Shown: positions 25,866 to 34,495, numbered from the stretch's first letter. The stretch: 64,000 bases of DNA from J054 sp965221985 (GCA_965221985.1 OZ244928.1:1240001-1304000); one strand, 5' to 3'. Notes: generated from the letters alone by a model not told the origin. A program made the numbers and translations.

Positions 25866-26507
25866 ATGTTGGAGCTTGGTCTAAAGGTTCTTATTAGCTA
25901 CTTGCTTGGCTCCATTAATGGCAGCTTAGTGCTGGGCCGTCTTCGCGGTATTGATATCCGTACTCAAGGCAGTGGCAATGCGGGGGGGACCAATGCATTG
26001 CGCACTCAAGGCTGGCCTTTCGCTCTGGGCGTCATGCTAATTGATGTGGGTAAAGGGTTCTTGCCTTGTTGGTTTTTACCCAATGCTGAACTCTTGGGTC
26101 TGAGTCTAGATCCGCAAATTACTCGGTCCTGGCTGGCCGTGGCCTGTGCCGCCGCCGCGGTGCATGGGCACTGCTATCCCGTTTGGTTTGGCTTCAAGGG
26201 CGGTAAAGGTGCGGCCACGCTCATTGGCGGCCTGCTTGCATTGGCACCCGTTCTCCTGGTGCCCATGCTGCTGGTCTGGGCCGGCGTACTGATAATTTCC
26301 GGCATGGTGGGGCTTTCGACCATGCTCGCGACGTTTTCGCTGCCAGCCTATTTGCTCGCGACGGGTTCACCCTGGCACGCGCCCTTAGTGCTTTTTACCG
26401 TGCTGGCCACTGCTTATATTGCCTATACACATCGGGAAAACATTCAAAGAATGCGGCAGGGCCAGGAAAGTCGGATGCGCAAAGCCATGTTATTCCGCCG
26501 CCGGTGA
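25866..26507 (+). CDS. plsY: Glycerol-3-phosphate acyltransferase PlsY
   Basis: A 213-residue integral membrane acyltransferase that transfers acyl from acyl-phosphate to glycerol-3-phosphate, the first committed step of phospholipid synthesis. The conserved cytoplasmic motifs are all present: GSGNAGGTNALRTQGW, HGHCYPVWFGFKGGKGAAT and the C-terminal HRENIQRMRQG. There are five to six hydrophobic spans, and the length is normal for the family. It is first in a compact operon; birA starts eight bases after its stop. This order (plsY-birA-coaX-SPOR upstream of the tRNA-tuf block) fits gammaproteobacteria. Confidence 0.95.
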   Translation: MLELGLKVLISYLLGSINGSLVLGRLRGIDIRTQGSGNAGGTNALRTQGWPFALGVMLIDVGKGFLPCWFLPNAELLGLSLDPQITRSWLAVACAAAAVHGHCYPVWFGFKGGKGAATLIGGLLALAPVLLVPMLLVWAGVLIISGMVGLSTMLATFSLPAYLLATGSPWHAPLVLFTVLATAYIAYTHRENIQRMRQGQESRMRKAMLFRRR

Positions 26508-26514
26508 TGTTCTC

Positions 26515-27498
26515 ATGAGCAAGCGTGATGTCCTGATTCATCGATTGGCAGACGGTGAGTTGTACTCGGGTCCGGAGCTCGCAGCTGCTCTAGGCTGCTC
26601 CCGAGCCGCGGTGTGGAAAATGTTGCAAGGCATGCCGGAGATTGGCCTGCAAGTAGAATCTTTGCCGGCTCGCGGCTACCGCCTAGCGCGTCCCTTGGAT
26701 TTACTGGATTCGCAACAAATTCAAGATAGCTTGTCGCCGGCTGCTCAGGCGAAGTTGGCTGAGCTCAGGGTATTGACTCATGTTGACTCCACCAGCCGGG
26801 TGTTGCGTGCCGAATCTCCCCCCCTGGCTGGAAAAGCCCGTTTGTTGTTTGCCGAATATCAAACGGCCGGTCGTGGCCGACGCGGCAGTCGATGGGAATC
26901 GCCCTTTGCAGCTGGCCTTTGTTTTTCCTTGAGCTGGTGTTTTGATCATCCGCCCATAGGCATGTCGGCCCTGGGATTGGTCGTGGGTATAGCCGTTCGC
27001 GACGTCTTGGCGGCTATCCAACCCCTGGCCCGGCTTAAGTGGCCCAATGACATTGTTACCCCCGAGGGAAAGTTAGCGGGTTTGCTGGTCGAAGCCGACG
27101 GTGAAGCAACCGGACCGTTGCACGTTGTCGTCGGCGTCGGAATCAATGTTGTGGACTGCCCCAGTACCTGCCAATCGGACGAGGGTCCCGCGGGCATGGC
27201 GCCCGTTAGCTTGGCCGACGCCGGGGCGCATCCGTCGAGAAATGAGCTGGCCGCGAAGCTACTTGAGTCAATATTTCATGCTCTGGAGCAATTCAACGAC
27301 CACGGATTTACGCCCTTCATCGATCGCTGGCAGCAGGCTGATGCTTATCATGGGCGGCCGGTGGTGGTGGTCGCTGGCCAGCAGCGCTGTGAGGGCATTG
27401 CCCGCGGCATTCGCGAAGACGGCGCTTTGTTATTGGAAATCGGTGGGCAGATCCGGCCCGTTCTATCTGGCGCGGTATCGCTGAGGTCCTTGTCGTGA
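26515..27498 (+). CDS. birA: Biotin-protein ligase / biotin operon repressor BirA
   Basis: A 327-residue bifunctional protein. An N-terminal winged HTH (LADGELYSGPELAAALGCSRAAVWKML) is followed by the class II ligase domain with the biotin/AMP loop AGRGRRGSRWESPFAAGLCF, then LKWPNDIVTPEGKLAGLL and a C-terminal SH3-like domain. It attaches biotin to the acetyl-CoA carboxylase carrier protein through biotinyl-AMP, and the HTH implies repression of biotin genes. The frame is open to 26419 within plsY, but ATG 26515 starts directly before the HTH. The stop overlaps the coaX start by four bases (GTGA). Confidence 0.95.
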   Translation: MSKRDVLIHRLADGELYSGPELAAALGCSRAAVWKMLQGMPEIGLQVESLPARGYRLARPLDLLDSQQIQDSLSPAAQAKLAELRVLTHVDSTSRVLRAESPPLAGKARLLFAEYQTAGRGRRGSRWESPFAAGLCFSLSWCFDHPPIGMSALGLVVGIAVRDVLAAIQPLARLKWPNDIVTPEGKLAGLLVEADGEATGPLHVVVGVGINVVDCPSTCQSDEGPAGMAPVSLADAGAHPSRNELAAKLLESIFHALEQFNDHGFTPFIDRWQQADAYHGRPVVVVAGQQRCEGIARGIREDGALLLEIGGQIRPVLSGAVSLRSLS

Positions 27499-28271
27499 TC
27501 CTGTTAGTCGATATGGGTAACAGCCGAATCAAGTGGGCCTGTTGCGAGGTCGATAAATGGCGCTCAGGCGGCTCAGTAGCGGGTCCGATCGGATGTGAGG
27601 CGCCAGATTTCGGTTTTCTCGATGATCTCGCCGTGATCCCAGACCGGGTGGCCGCCGTGAATGTGACCGGTGATGAGAGGGCGGATGGCTTTGCTTTGGC
27701 TATTCGTCAGCGCTGGGACTTGTCCGTCGAGTTTGCGCGCAGTCGGCAAAAATCCGGCGTGCTAGTCAATGCCTATACCGAGCCGCGGCAACTGGGTGCC
27801 GACCGGTGGCTCGCCATGGTTGCGGCACGGCACTATTTTCGCGGGCCGCTTTGCGTCGTCGACGCGGGCACAGCCACAACCGTGGACTTGATTGAAAGCG
27901 ATGGCGGGCATTTAGGCGGCTATATTGTGCCGGGCCTGAGTCTCATGTCCGCGGCCCTGGAGCGTGATACGAGCGAAATCCTTACTCGCAGCCGCCTACA
28001 CCCGGCGTCGAAAAACCGGCATGCGGTGGCGCCCGCCGACAATACAGCGGACGCCCTGCTTCGCGGCGCGTGCTTAGCCGTGGCGGGTCTGATAGATCGC
28101 AGCCGGGCTATGACATCCAGACCCGCCCGGGTAATCTTGACGGGGGGAGATGCGGATAAACTGTTACCGCTTATGCCTCGAGGCAGCCGGCGTCGACCGC
28201 AGCTGGTTCTGGAAGGCTTGGCCTTGGATGTGGTGGGTATGGAATTGCCGGCGGGTTTGGCCGATGCGTAA
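27495..28271 (+). CDS. coaX: Type III pantothenate kinase CoaX
   Basis: A 258-residue cytoplasmic kinase that phosphorylates pantothenate, the first step of coenzyme A synthesis. ASKHA-fold motifs: LLVDMGNSRIKWACCE (phosphate 1), PRQLGADRWLAMVAARH, LCVVDAGTATTVDLIES and GGYIVPGLSLMSAALERDT. Type III kinases need a monovalent cation and are not feedback-inhibited by CoA. GTG start, overlapping the birA stop. No CoaA gene is visible in the window, so this may be the only pantothenate kinase, though that cannot be tested here. Confidence 0.95.
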   Translation: MILLVDMGNSRIKWACCEVDKWRSGGSVAGPIGCEAPDFGFLDDLAVIPDRVAAVNVTGDERADGFALAIRQRWDLSVEFARSRQKSGVLVNAYTEPRQLGADRWLAMVAARHYFRGPLCVVDAGTATTVDLIESDGGHLGGYIVPGLSLMSAALERDTSEILTRSRLHPASKNRHAVAPADNTADALLRGACLAVAGLIDRSRAMTSRPARVILTGGDADKLLPLMPRGSRRRPQLVLEGLALDVVGMELPAGLADA

Positions 28272-28950
28272 TGTAGTGCTCGGACTATTGTTGGCGAACT
28301 TGCTGCTGCTGATATGGCAGCGCTGGATCTTGCCGCCGGCGGCTGAGGATCCCTATGCTCTGCCTGGCGGGCGTGAGCCGAGCTTGCTGTTGATGAATCC
28401 GGTGCTCTCAAGATCCGCGCCCGCTCGCTCTGCCAGCGACGCCGCGCCGCCAGCGCCTGGATGCCGGCGCATTGGGCCCTTTGGCCAGGCGGAGAGTTCT
28501 AGACTCGCGGCCGACCGCTTGACGGAAAAAAACCTGAAGGTTTTTCGTTACAGCCAGGCGGGTAAGATCTGGACGGGGCATTGGGTCCAAGTGCCCGGCC
28601 TGGAATCACGGGCAGCGGCGAACCAAGTCCTGCGATCCTTGGCTGCCGGGGGTTTGAGTGATGCGTACCTGATCAACGAGGACGGCAGCTACCTGGTCTC
28701 GCTGGGGGTGTTTCGCAGCGCAGCAGGCGCGAAAAAAGTATCTGCACAGGCCAAGAAGGCCAACATTGACGCAGCTACCGTCGATCGCTATCGCACCGGC
28801 ACAGAGTACTGGCTGGTCATCGATGACCCTGCCGGAGTGGGCGTCAATCTTGGCGAACTCGGGAGCTTGGGCAATGACATCTTGCGCTCGGAGTTGGCGC
28901 CGTGCAGCGTGCCTGTGGATAGCGACCGAGCCGATGATTCTCTAGAATAG
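28264..28950 (+). CDS. SPOR-domain inner-membrane-anchored protein
   Basis: A 228-residue protein with an N-terminal membrane anchor (residues 1-20, MRNVVLGLLLANLLLLIW) and a C-terminal SPOR-like region of about 70 residues (WVQVPGLESRAAANQVLRSL, YLVSLGVFRSAAGAKKVSAQ and TEYWLVIDDPAG). SPOR domains bind denuded glycan strands in septal peptidoglycan. The linker is Pro/Ala rich. ATG 28264 overlaps the coaX stop by eight bases; the frame is open further upstream, but only inside coaX. A SPOR gene between coaX and the tRNA cluster is common in gammaproteobacteria. Confidence 0.85.
   Translation: MRNVVLGLLLANLLLLIWQRWILPPAAEDPYALPGGREPSLLLMNPVLSRSAPARSASDAAPPAPGCRRIGPFGQAESSRLAADRLTEKNLKVFRYSQAGKIWTGHWVQVPGLESRAAANQVLRSLAAGGLSDAYLINEDGSYLVSLGVFRSAAGAKKVSAQAKKANIDAATVDRYRTGTEYWLVIDDPAGVGVNLGELGSLGNDILRSELAPCSVPVDSDRADDSLE
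28943..28948 (+). promoter_or_regulatory. -10 element for the tRNA cluster
   Basis: TAGAAT lies 16 bases before the first tRNA and overlaps the end of the SPOR gene. It is followed by a GC-rich discriminator (AGCGCCGC), as expected of stringently controlled stable-RNA promoters. The -35 is weak by eye. Confidence 0.4.
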
Positions 28951-28964
28951 CGCCGCTTTTCACT

Positions 28965-29037
28965 GCCGGAATAGCTCAATTGGTAGAGCAACCGCTTTGT
29001 AAGCGGTAGGTTGGGGGTTCGATTCCCTCTTCCGGCA
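28965..29037 (+). tRNA. tRNA-Thr (anticodon TGT)
   Basis: A 73-base cloverleaf. The acceptor arms GCCGGAA/TTCCGGC pair exactly, the anticodon loop is CTTTGTAAG, and the T arm is GGGGGTTCGATTCCCTC. No CCA is encoded, so it must be added post-transcriptionally, unlike the other tRNAs in this cluster. First of the Thr-Tyr-Gly-Thr series. Confidence 0.97.
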
Positions 29038-29081
29038 TATTGTTTCTCACCGCAAATACCCGCCACAAGCCCCGGATTGTG

Positions 29082-29110
29082 TTGACATCACCTGCTTCCA
29101 GCCAGACAAT
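29082..29110 (+). promoter_or_regulatory. Promoter candidate before tRNA-Tyr
   Basis: A perfect TTGACA (29082-29087), 17-base spacer and GACAAT (29105-29110), ending 17 bases before tRNA-Tyr. The -35 is consensus and the -10 is four of six. It suggests tRNA-Tyr can be transcribed independently of the upstream tRNA-Thr. Confidence 0.5.
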
Positions 29111-29127
29111 AGCCGGCTTGCATCCGC

Positions 29128-29212
29128 GGAGGGGTACCCAAGCGGTCAACGGGGGCAGACTGTAAATCTGCTGGCTATGCCTTCGTAGGTTCGAATCCTA
29201 CCCCCTCCACCA
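29128..29212 (+). tRNA. tRNA-Tyr (anticodon GTA)
   Basis: An 85-base class II tRNA with a long variable arm. The acceptor arms GGAGGGG/CCCCTCC are perfect, the anticodon loop is CTGTAAA, the T arm contains GGTTCGAATCC, and the CCA end is encoded. A 243-base spacer separates it from tRNA-Gly. Confidence 0.97.
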
Positions 29213-29455
29213 GACTGCACAGTTAGGTGGGGCGGGGAAACGGTAGCGGCGGCCAGTTTTAATTTTCGGTAACCCAGGGCGAAGATCCAAGAAAAAAAAG
29301 ATCGGGTATTCACGCGGATTAAAGCGTGTGTGCCACTTGGCGGTACCGGTAATTTTTGTGAATGCTTAGTGGCGTGAAAAGTGTTTTGTTAGGCGCCGAC
29401 GCGGAATCGAATCGGGGTCGTGACGTTTATTAGGATTGCTTTACGTTTTTTTTTG

Positions 29456-29529
<74 letters not shown>

Positions 29530-29543
29530 GAAGAAGGGGTTTT

Positions 29544-29619
<76 letters not shown>

Positions 29620-29735
29620 ATGTATAGGCATTGTGGACCTAGCGAACAGAGGGAATGCAGCCAAGTATATTGAGGCGATCGGTTTACCATCGGTTAGTTT
29701 TTGAACAATGAAAATGCAAAGGTCTGGAGAGACTG

Positions 29736-30926
29736 ATGTCCAAGGAAAAATTTGAGCGCACCAAGCCGCATGTAAATGTGGGCACGATTGGTCATGTGGA
29801 TCATGGCAAGACGACGCTGACAGCGGCGTTAACGACGGTGATGGCGTCCAAGCACGGTGGTGAGACGAAAGCGTTTGACCAGATTGACAACGCCCCGGAA
29901 GAACGTGAGCGTGGGATCACGATCGCCACCGCGCACGTGGAGTATGAGTCGGATACGCGGCACTACGCGCATGTGGACTGTCCGGGCCACGCGGACTATG
30001 TGAAGAACATGATCACTGGTGCGGCGCAGATGGACGGTGCGATTTTGGTGTGTTCGGCGGCGGACGGGCCGATGCCGCAAACGCGCGAGCACATTTTGTT
30101 GGCGCGCCAAGTGGGCGTGCCCTACATCGTGGTGTTTTTGAATAAAGCGGACATGGTGGACGATGCCGAGCTGTTAGAGCTGGTGGAGCTGGAAGTGCGC
30201 GATCTGTTGAGCACCTATGAGTTTCCGGGCGATGACACGCCGATTATCACGGGCAGCGCGTTAAAGGCGCTGGAAGGTGATACCAGCGAGATTGGTGCCC
30301 CGGCGGTGGAGCAGCTGGTGGAGGCTTTGGACAGCTGGATACCGGAGCCGGAGCGGGCCATTGATGGGGCATTTTTGATGCCGGTGGAAGATGTGTTTTC
30401 GATCTCTGGGCGCGGCACGGTGGTGACGGGTCGGATAGAGCGCGGGATTGTGACGGTGGGTGATGAGGTGGAGATTGTGGGTATCAAGGATACCGAGAAG
30501 ACCACCTGTACCGGTGTGGAGATGTTCCGCAAGCTGCTGGACCAAGGTCAGGCGGGCGATAACGTGGGTGTGCTGTTACGCGGCACCAAGCGCGAGGAAG
30601 TGGAGCGTGGCCAGGTGCTGGCCAAGCCGGGGAGTATCACGCCGCATACCAAGTTTGAGGCGGAGGTGTATATCTTGACGAAGGAAGAAGGGGGTCGGCA
30701 TACGCCTTTCTTTAAGGGCTACCGGCCGCAGTTTTACTTTCGGACCACGGATGTGACGGGAGCCTGTGAGTTGCCGGAGGGCACCGAGATGGTGATGCCG
30801 GGCGATAACGTACAGATGTCGGTGGAGCTAATCGCACCGATTGCGATGGAAGAGGGCTTGCGGTTTGCGATCCGCGAGGGTGGCCGCACCGTGGGTGCCG
30901 GCGTGGTGGCGAAAATCATCGCCTAG
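29736..30926 (+). CDS. tuf: Elongation factor Tu, first copy
   Basis: A 396-residue GTPase that delivers aminoacyl-tRNA to the ribosome. G1 is GHVDHGKTTLTAAL, G3 DCPGHADYVKNM, G4 NKADMVDD; domains 2 and 3 follow, ending VGAGVVAKIIA. The base sequence matches the second copy at 46247 except for one synonymous base seen by eye (C30512 versus T47023), while flanks differ outside the coding region, a sign of gene conversion. Codon use is striking: 36 of 38 Val codons are GTG and none are GTT or GTC. The ATG follows CTGGAGAGACTG. It lies between the tRNA-Thr(GGT) and tRNA-Trp genes. Confidence 0.98.
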   Translation: MSKEKFERTKPHVNVGTIGHVDHGKTTLTAALTTVMASKHGGETKAFDQIDNAPEERERGITIATAHVEYESDTRHYAHVDCPGHADYVKNMITGAAQMDGAILVCSAADGPMPQTREHILLARQVGVPYIVVFLNKADMVDDAELLELVELEVRDLLSTYEFPGDDTPIITGSALKALEGDTSEIGAPAVEQLVEALDSWIPEPERAIDGAFLMPVEDVFSISGRGTVVTGRIERGIVTVGDEVEIVGIKDTEKTTCTGVEMFRKLLDQGQAGDNVGVLLRGTKREEVERGQVLAKPGSITPHTKFEAEVYILTKEEGGRHTPFFKGYRPQFYFRTTDVTGACELPEGTEMVMPGDNVQMSVELIAPIAMEEGLRFAIREGGRTVGAGVVAKIIA

Positions 30927-30983
30927 GCGACTTCATGGTTTGACCCTTCAGATCCGAATACCGGTAACAGCGGATTTAGAAAT

Positions 30984-31059
30984 AGGCCAGTAGCTCAATT
31001 GGCAGAGCGGCGGTCTCCAAAACCGCAGGTTGGGGGTTCGATTCCCTCCTGGCCTGCCA
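30984..31059 (+). tRNA. tRNA-Trp (anticodon CCA)
   Basis: A 76-base tRNA: acceptor AGGCCAG/CTGGCCT, anticodon loop CTCCAAA, T arm GGGGGTTCGATTCCCTC and encoded CCA. It sits between tuf and secE, the standard gammaproteobacterial position. Confidence 0.97.
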
Positions 31060-31096
31060 GCTTCGGCTAGCAGACTGACAAGATAACCATTGATTA

Positions 31097-31471
31097 ATGA
31101 ATAGCAAGACAGAAACGGGACCGAACGTCTTTGACACGATCAAACTGATCGTAGCCGCCGCTGTGCTTGTCGCGGGCGTCGTTGCCTACTACTACTTCGA
31201 TACCGAGTCTTTGCTAGTTCGCGTGGTCGGGGTGCTAGCAGCACTCGCAGTGGCGATTGTTATCGCTTATCAGTCAACCCAGGGAAAGGATCTTTGGCGC
31301 TTTATTCAGAGTTCCCGCGGCGAGCTTCGCAAGGTCATTTGGCCGAACCGCCAAGAAACAATGCAAACGACCCTGACCGTGTTTGTTTTTGTCTTGATCA
31401 TGGGGGTTTTCTTCTTTTTTCTGGATAAAGGCCTGATTTTGCTGACCGGCTTGCTCACGGGGCAGGGGTAA
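31097..31471 (+). CDS. secE: Preprotein translocase subunit SecE
   Basis: A 124-residue inner-membrane subunit of the SecYEG channel. It has the long enterobacterial-type architecture of three spans (about 12-33, 38-57, 93-120), with the conserved cytoplasmic helix RGELRKVIWPNRQETMQTT just before the last span, which clamps SecY. nusG follows after five bases. Confidence 0.95.
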   Translation: MNSKTETGPNVFDTIKLIVAAAVLVAGVVAYYYFDTESLLVRVVGVLAALAVAIVIAYQSTQGKDLWRFIQSSRGELRKVIWPNRQETMQTTLTVFVFVLIMGVFFFFLDKGLILLTGLLTGQG

Positions 31472-31476
31472 GCGCC

Positions 31477-32010
31477 ATGGCACTTAAATGGTATGTCGTG
31501 CACGCCTATTCGAATTTCGAAAATAAGGTAAAGACATCTTTAGAAGATCGAATCAAGCTCAAAGGCTTAGAGGATAAATTCGGCAAGATCATCGTCCCCA
31601 CCGAAGAAGTCGTGGAGATGAAAGAAGGACAGAAGCGTCGCAGCGAGCGAAAGTTTTTTCCGGGTTACGTTCTGGTACAAATGGAGCTTGACGACGAAAC
31701 TTGGCATTTGGTTAAGGAAGTTCCGAAGGTGCTCGGCTTCATCGGTGGCTCTAGCGATCGGCCGGCACCGATTACTGATAAAGAAGCCGACTTCATTTTG
31801 AACCGCGTTGAGGAAGGCACTGACAAACCCCGGCCTAAGGTCTTGTTCGAACCCGGCGAGGTGGTACGTGTGGTTGATGGGCCGTTCAACGATTTTAATG
31901 GTGTTGTTGAAAGCGTTAACTACGACAAGAGTAAGTTGCGGGTGGCGGTACAGATTTTGGGTCGGTCCACGCCCGTTGAGCTTGACTTCGGTCAAGTCGA
32001 GAAGGGTTAG
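31477..32010 (+). CDS. nusG: Transcription termination/antitermination factor NusG
   Basis: A 177-residue elongation factor that binds RNA polymerase and couples it to Rho or the ribosome. The NGN domain begins ALKWYVVHAYSNFENKVK and includes FFPGYVLVQMELDDETWHLV. The KOW domain includes FEPGEVVRVVDGPFNDFNG and ends FGQVEKG. Normal length. An 87-base spacer to rplK carries the L1-site candidate. Confidence 0.97.
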   Translation: MALKWYVVHAYSNFENKVKTSLEDRIKLKGLEDKFGKIIVPTEEVVEMKEGQKRRSERKFFPGYVLVQMELDDETWHLVKEVPKVLGFIGGSSDRPAPITDKEADFILNRVEEGTDKPRPKVLFEPGEVVRVVDGPFNDFNGVVESVNYDKSKLRVAVQILGRSTPVELDFGQVEKG

Positions 32011-32049
32011 CTAAGAACTAAGTTCAGTCTCGCAACCTAGGCTGGGTTG

Positions 32050-32097
32050 TGGACGGTGAGGGGAGCCGTAAGGCGCTTGTACCCAAAGAGGTGAAAC
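32050..32097 (+). promoter_or_regulatory. Possible L1 autoregulatory stem in rplK leader
   Basis: The short leader before rplK folds as GGACGG-loop-CCGT, with an unpaired purine-rich GTGAGGGGAG in the loop. In gammaproteobacteria L1 represses its own operon by binding an rRNA mimic here. The match to the L1 site is only suggestive. Confidence 0.3.
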
Positions 32098-32529
32098 ATG
32101 GCCAAGAAAGTAACGACTTATATAAAGTTGCAAGTGCCTGCCGGGCAGGCCAATCCGAGTCCGCCGGTGGGGCCAGCTTTGGGCCAACATGGCGTCAACA
32201 TCATGGAGTTCTGCAAGGCCTTCAATGCCCAGACGCAAAGCCTTGAGTCTGGACTGGCGACACCAGTCGTCATCACGGTATACAACGATCGCAGTTTTAC
32301 GTTTATCACGAAAACACCGCCGGCTGCGGTGTTGCTGAAAAAAGCCGCGGGCTTGAAAAAAGGCAGCGGAACGCCCAATACGAACAAGGTAGGTAAGGTG
32401 ACTCGTGCCCAGCTTGAAGAAATCGCCAAGACTAAAGACCCGGATCTAACAGCGGCCGATATGGACGCCGCTGTTCGCACCATTGCTGGCAGCGCGCGCA
32501 GCATGGGTCTAGACGTGGAGGGTTTGTAA
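32098..32529 (+). CDS. rplK: 50S ribosomal protein L11
   Basis: A 143-residue protein of the GTPase-associated centre of 23S rRNA. N-terminal domain: VTTYIKLQVPAGQANPSPPV, with the proline-rich hinge. C-terminal RNA-binding domain: NTNKVGKVTRAQLEEIAKTK ending GSARSMGLDVEG. The ATG is preceded by AGAGGTGAAAC. It is one base from rplA, so translation is coupled. Confidence 0.97.
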   Translation: MAKKVTTYIKLQVPAGQANPSPPVGPALGQHGVNIMEFCKAFNAQTQSLESGLATPVVITVYNDRSFTFITKTPPAAVLLKKAAGLKKGSGTPNTNKVGKVTRAQLEEIAKTKDPDLTAADMDAAVRTIAGSARSMGLDVEGL

Positions 32530-32530
32530 C

Positions 32531-33226
32531 ATGCCAGCCACGACCAAGCGCACGGCCGGCTTCGCCGATAAAGTATCACGTGCCCAAGCTTATGCCATTA
32601 ACGAGGCCTTGGAGTTGGTCAAGAGCATGGCAACCGCAAAATTTAGAGAATCTGTGGATGTCGCGGTAAATCTTGGTATCGATCCCCGTAAGTCCGATCA
32701 GGTTGTGCGTGGCTCAACTTTGCTGCCGCACGGTACCGGTAAGACCGTTCGAGTGGCGGTCTTTGCCCAGGGTGAAAACGTTGAAAAGGCCAAAGCGGCT
32801 GGTGCGGATACCGTAGGTCTGGAAGATCTTGCCGAAACCATGAAGGGCGGCGATTTGGAGTACGATACCGTTATCGCCACGCCCGATACCATGCGTGTGG
32901 TTGGTCAACTGGGCCGCGTGTTGGGACCCCGGGGTCTAATGCCCAATCCGAAGGTGGGCACGGTTACCCAGGATGTCGAAACCGCGGTAAAGAATGCGAA
33001 GGCCGGGCAGGTTCGATTTCGCACGGACAAGGGCGGGATTATTCATTGCAGCATCGGCAAGGCTGACTTCGAAGCCGATGCCCTGCGGGACAACTTGGTC
33101 GCCTTGCTCGCCGATTTGAACAAGGCTAAGCCAGCGTCTGCTAAGGGCCAGTTTCTTAAGCGTTTGACGGTTTCGTCCACCATGGGGCCAGGCGTACTGG
33201 TGGATCACAGCACGATCGAATCTTAA
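32531..33226 (+). CDS. rplA: 50S ribosomal protein L1
   Basis: A 231-residue stalk protein that binds 23S rRNA helix 76-78 and normally also represses rplK-rplA translation. Signatures: NLGIDPRKSDQVVRGSTLLP, GTGKTVRVAVFAQGE and LGPRGLMPNPKVGTVTQDVE. Usual length. It ends 218 bases before rplJ, a gap filled by the L10 leader. Confidence 0.97.
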   Translation: MPATTKRTAGFADKVSRAQAYAINEALELVKSMATAKFRESVDVAVNLGIDPRKSDQVVRGSTLLPHGTGKTVRVAVFAQGENVEKAKAAGADTVGLEDLAETMKGGDLEYDTVIATPDTMRVVGQLGRVLGPRGLMPNPKVGTVTQDVETAVKNAKAGQVRFRTDKGGIIHCSIGKADFEADALRDNLVALLADLNKAKPASAKGQFLKRLTVSSTMGPGVLVDHSTIES

Positions 33227-33322
33227 GTCGCGCGTGTATGAGGATTGAGAACAGAGTTATAGGGAAGATGTTTAGTCGCGACGGCTTGGTCCGTTGCGGC
33301 GGATACGAAGGATCGTAATTCA

Positions 33323-33432
33323 TCAAAGACCGTAGGTGGCAGTTCCAAGGGCTGTCTTAATGGTTCGTTTAGAGCCGGCCTGCGCAGATGGTGTTACCCG
33401 AGTCAGGTCTCCTGGTGAAGGTTGCCCATCAC
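33323..33432 (+). ncRNA. Ribosomal protein L10 leader
   Basis: cis-acting mRNA leader bound by the L10-L12 complex to repress rplJL. The conserved AGACCGTAGGTGGCAG (33328 on) and GCCTGCGCAGATGG (33377 on) match the family's kink-turn and three-way junction segments, in the right order and at the right distance before rplJ. I recognised it from these motifs; a covariance-model search would settle the exact ends. Confidence 0.75.
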
Positions 33433-33444
33433 TGAGGAGGAGAT

Positions 33445-33972
33445 ATGGCACTCAGACTCGAAGACAAGCGAAGCCTTGTCGCCGAGGTGAACGAGGTGGC
33501 GCAAAGCGCGCATTCGGCGATTGCCGCCGAATACCGTGGTTTGAGCGTAGAACAGATGACCGAGTTTCGCGCCAAGGCGCGGGCGGAGGATGTCTACGTG
33601 CGCGTGGCCAAGAACACCCTGGCGAAACGGGCTATCGAAGGCACTGACTTTGAATGTCTAAGCGGGGCTCTACGCGGGCCGCTGGTTTTGGCTTTCTCTC
33701 GTCAGGATCCAGGTGCGGCCGCTCGGGTCGTGAAGGATTTTGCCAAGGAAAACGAGCTGTTGGTGACCAAGGCGGTCGCCATCGGTGGCCAACTTTATGG
33801 GGCTGAAGATTTGGGCCGGCTGGCTAGCCTGCCCAATCTTGATCAAGCCCGCTCCATGTTGCTGGGCGTATTGCAGGCACCAGGGTCGAAGTTGGTTCGC
33901 AGCTTGGCACAAGCGCCTTCCATGCTGGCGCGTGTGTTGAATTCGCGTGCACAACAGGAAGAGGCGGCCTAG
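33445..33972 (+). CDS. rplJ: 50S ribosomal protein L10
   Basis: A 175-residue base of the L7/L12 stalk. It begins ALRLEDKRSLVAEVNEVAQ, then SAIAAEYRGLSVEQMTEFR and VRVAKNTLAKRAIEG; the C-terminal helix (LVRSLAQAPSMLARVLNSRA) binds L12 dimers. GAGGAGGAGAT directly before ATG is a strong ribosome site, the target of leader control. Confidence 0.97.
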   Translation: MALRLEDKRSLVAEVNEVAQSAHSAIAAEYRGLSVEQMTEFRAKARAEDVYVRVAKNTLAKRAIEGTDFECLSGALRGPLVLAFSRQDPGAAARVVKDFAKENELLVTKAVAIGGQLYGAEDLGRLASLPNLDQARSMLLGVLQAPGSKLVRSLAQAPSMLARVLNSRAQQEEAA

Positions 33973-34034
33973 TTCATTCGCTGCTGACCATCGAAAACTA
34001 ATCGGGTATCGAATTACTTACAGGAGATCAAAAA

Positions 34035-34421
34035 ATGGCATTGTCCAACGAAGAGCTACTTAAAGAGCTCAGCGCTAAACCCATCATGGAAATCGTCGAG
34101 TTGGTTAAGTCCCTCGAAGAGGAATGGGGCGTTTCAGCTGCTGCCCCCGTGGCAGTCGCGGCGGCCGGTGCCGCAGCCGGTGACGCTGGTGGCGCGGCTG
34201 CGGAAGAGAAGACTGAATTTGACGTCGTAATGAGTAGCTTTGGCGATAACAAAGTTGCGGTCATTAAGGCGGTGCGCACCATTACTGGTCTTGGCCTAAA
34301 AGAAGCCAAGGATATGGTGGAAGGCGTGCCGGCCACCGTGAAGGAAGGAGCTAGCAAGGAGGATGCGGAAGGCATCCTCAAGCAACTCGAAGAGGCTGGC
34401 GCTAAGGCCGAAATTAAGTGA
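34035..34421 (+). CDS. rplL: 50S ribosomal protein L7/L12
   Basis: A 128-residue stalk protein that recruits translation factors. The N-terminal dimerisation helix is KPIMEIVELVKSLEEEW. An Ala/Gly-rich hinge (about 37-55) leads to the C-terminal factor-binding domain, including VIKAVRTITGLGLKEAKDMV and ending EEAGAKAEIK. Normal acidic composition. Confidence 0.97.
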   Translation: MALSNEELLKELSAKPIMEIVELVKSLEEEWGVSAAAPVAVAAAGAAAGDAGGAAAEEKTEFDVVMSSFGDNKVAVIKAVRTITGLGLKEAKDMVEGVPATVKEGASKEDAEGILKQLEEAGAKAEIK

Positions 34422-34495
34422 TCGCTTGGCATAGCCGGTAACCGCGCTTGCGCATTCACTGCATCGATCTGCACTTGACGGTCTCTTCCGTGATA

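Noticed and set aside
28788..29066. Minus-strand frame reading GNRTPNLPLTKRLLYQLSYSG
   Set aside because: This is the antisense of tRNA-Thr, a well-known spurious protein found opposite tRNA genes.
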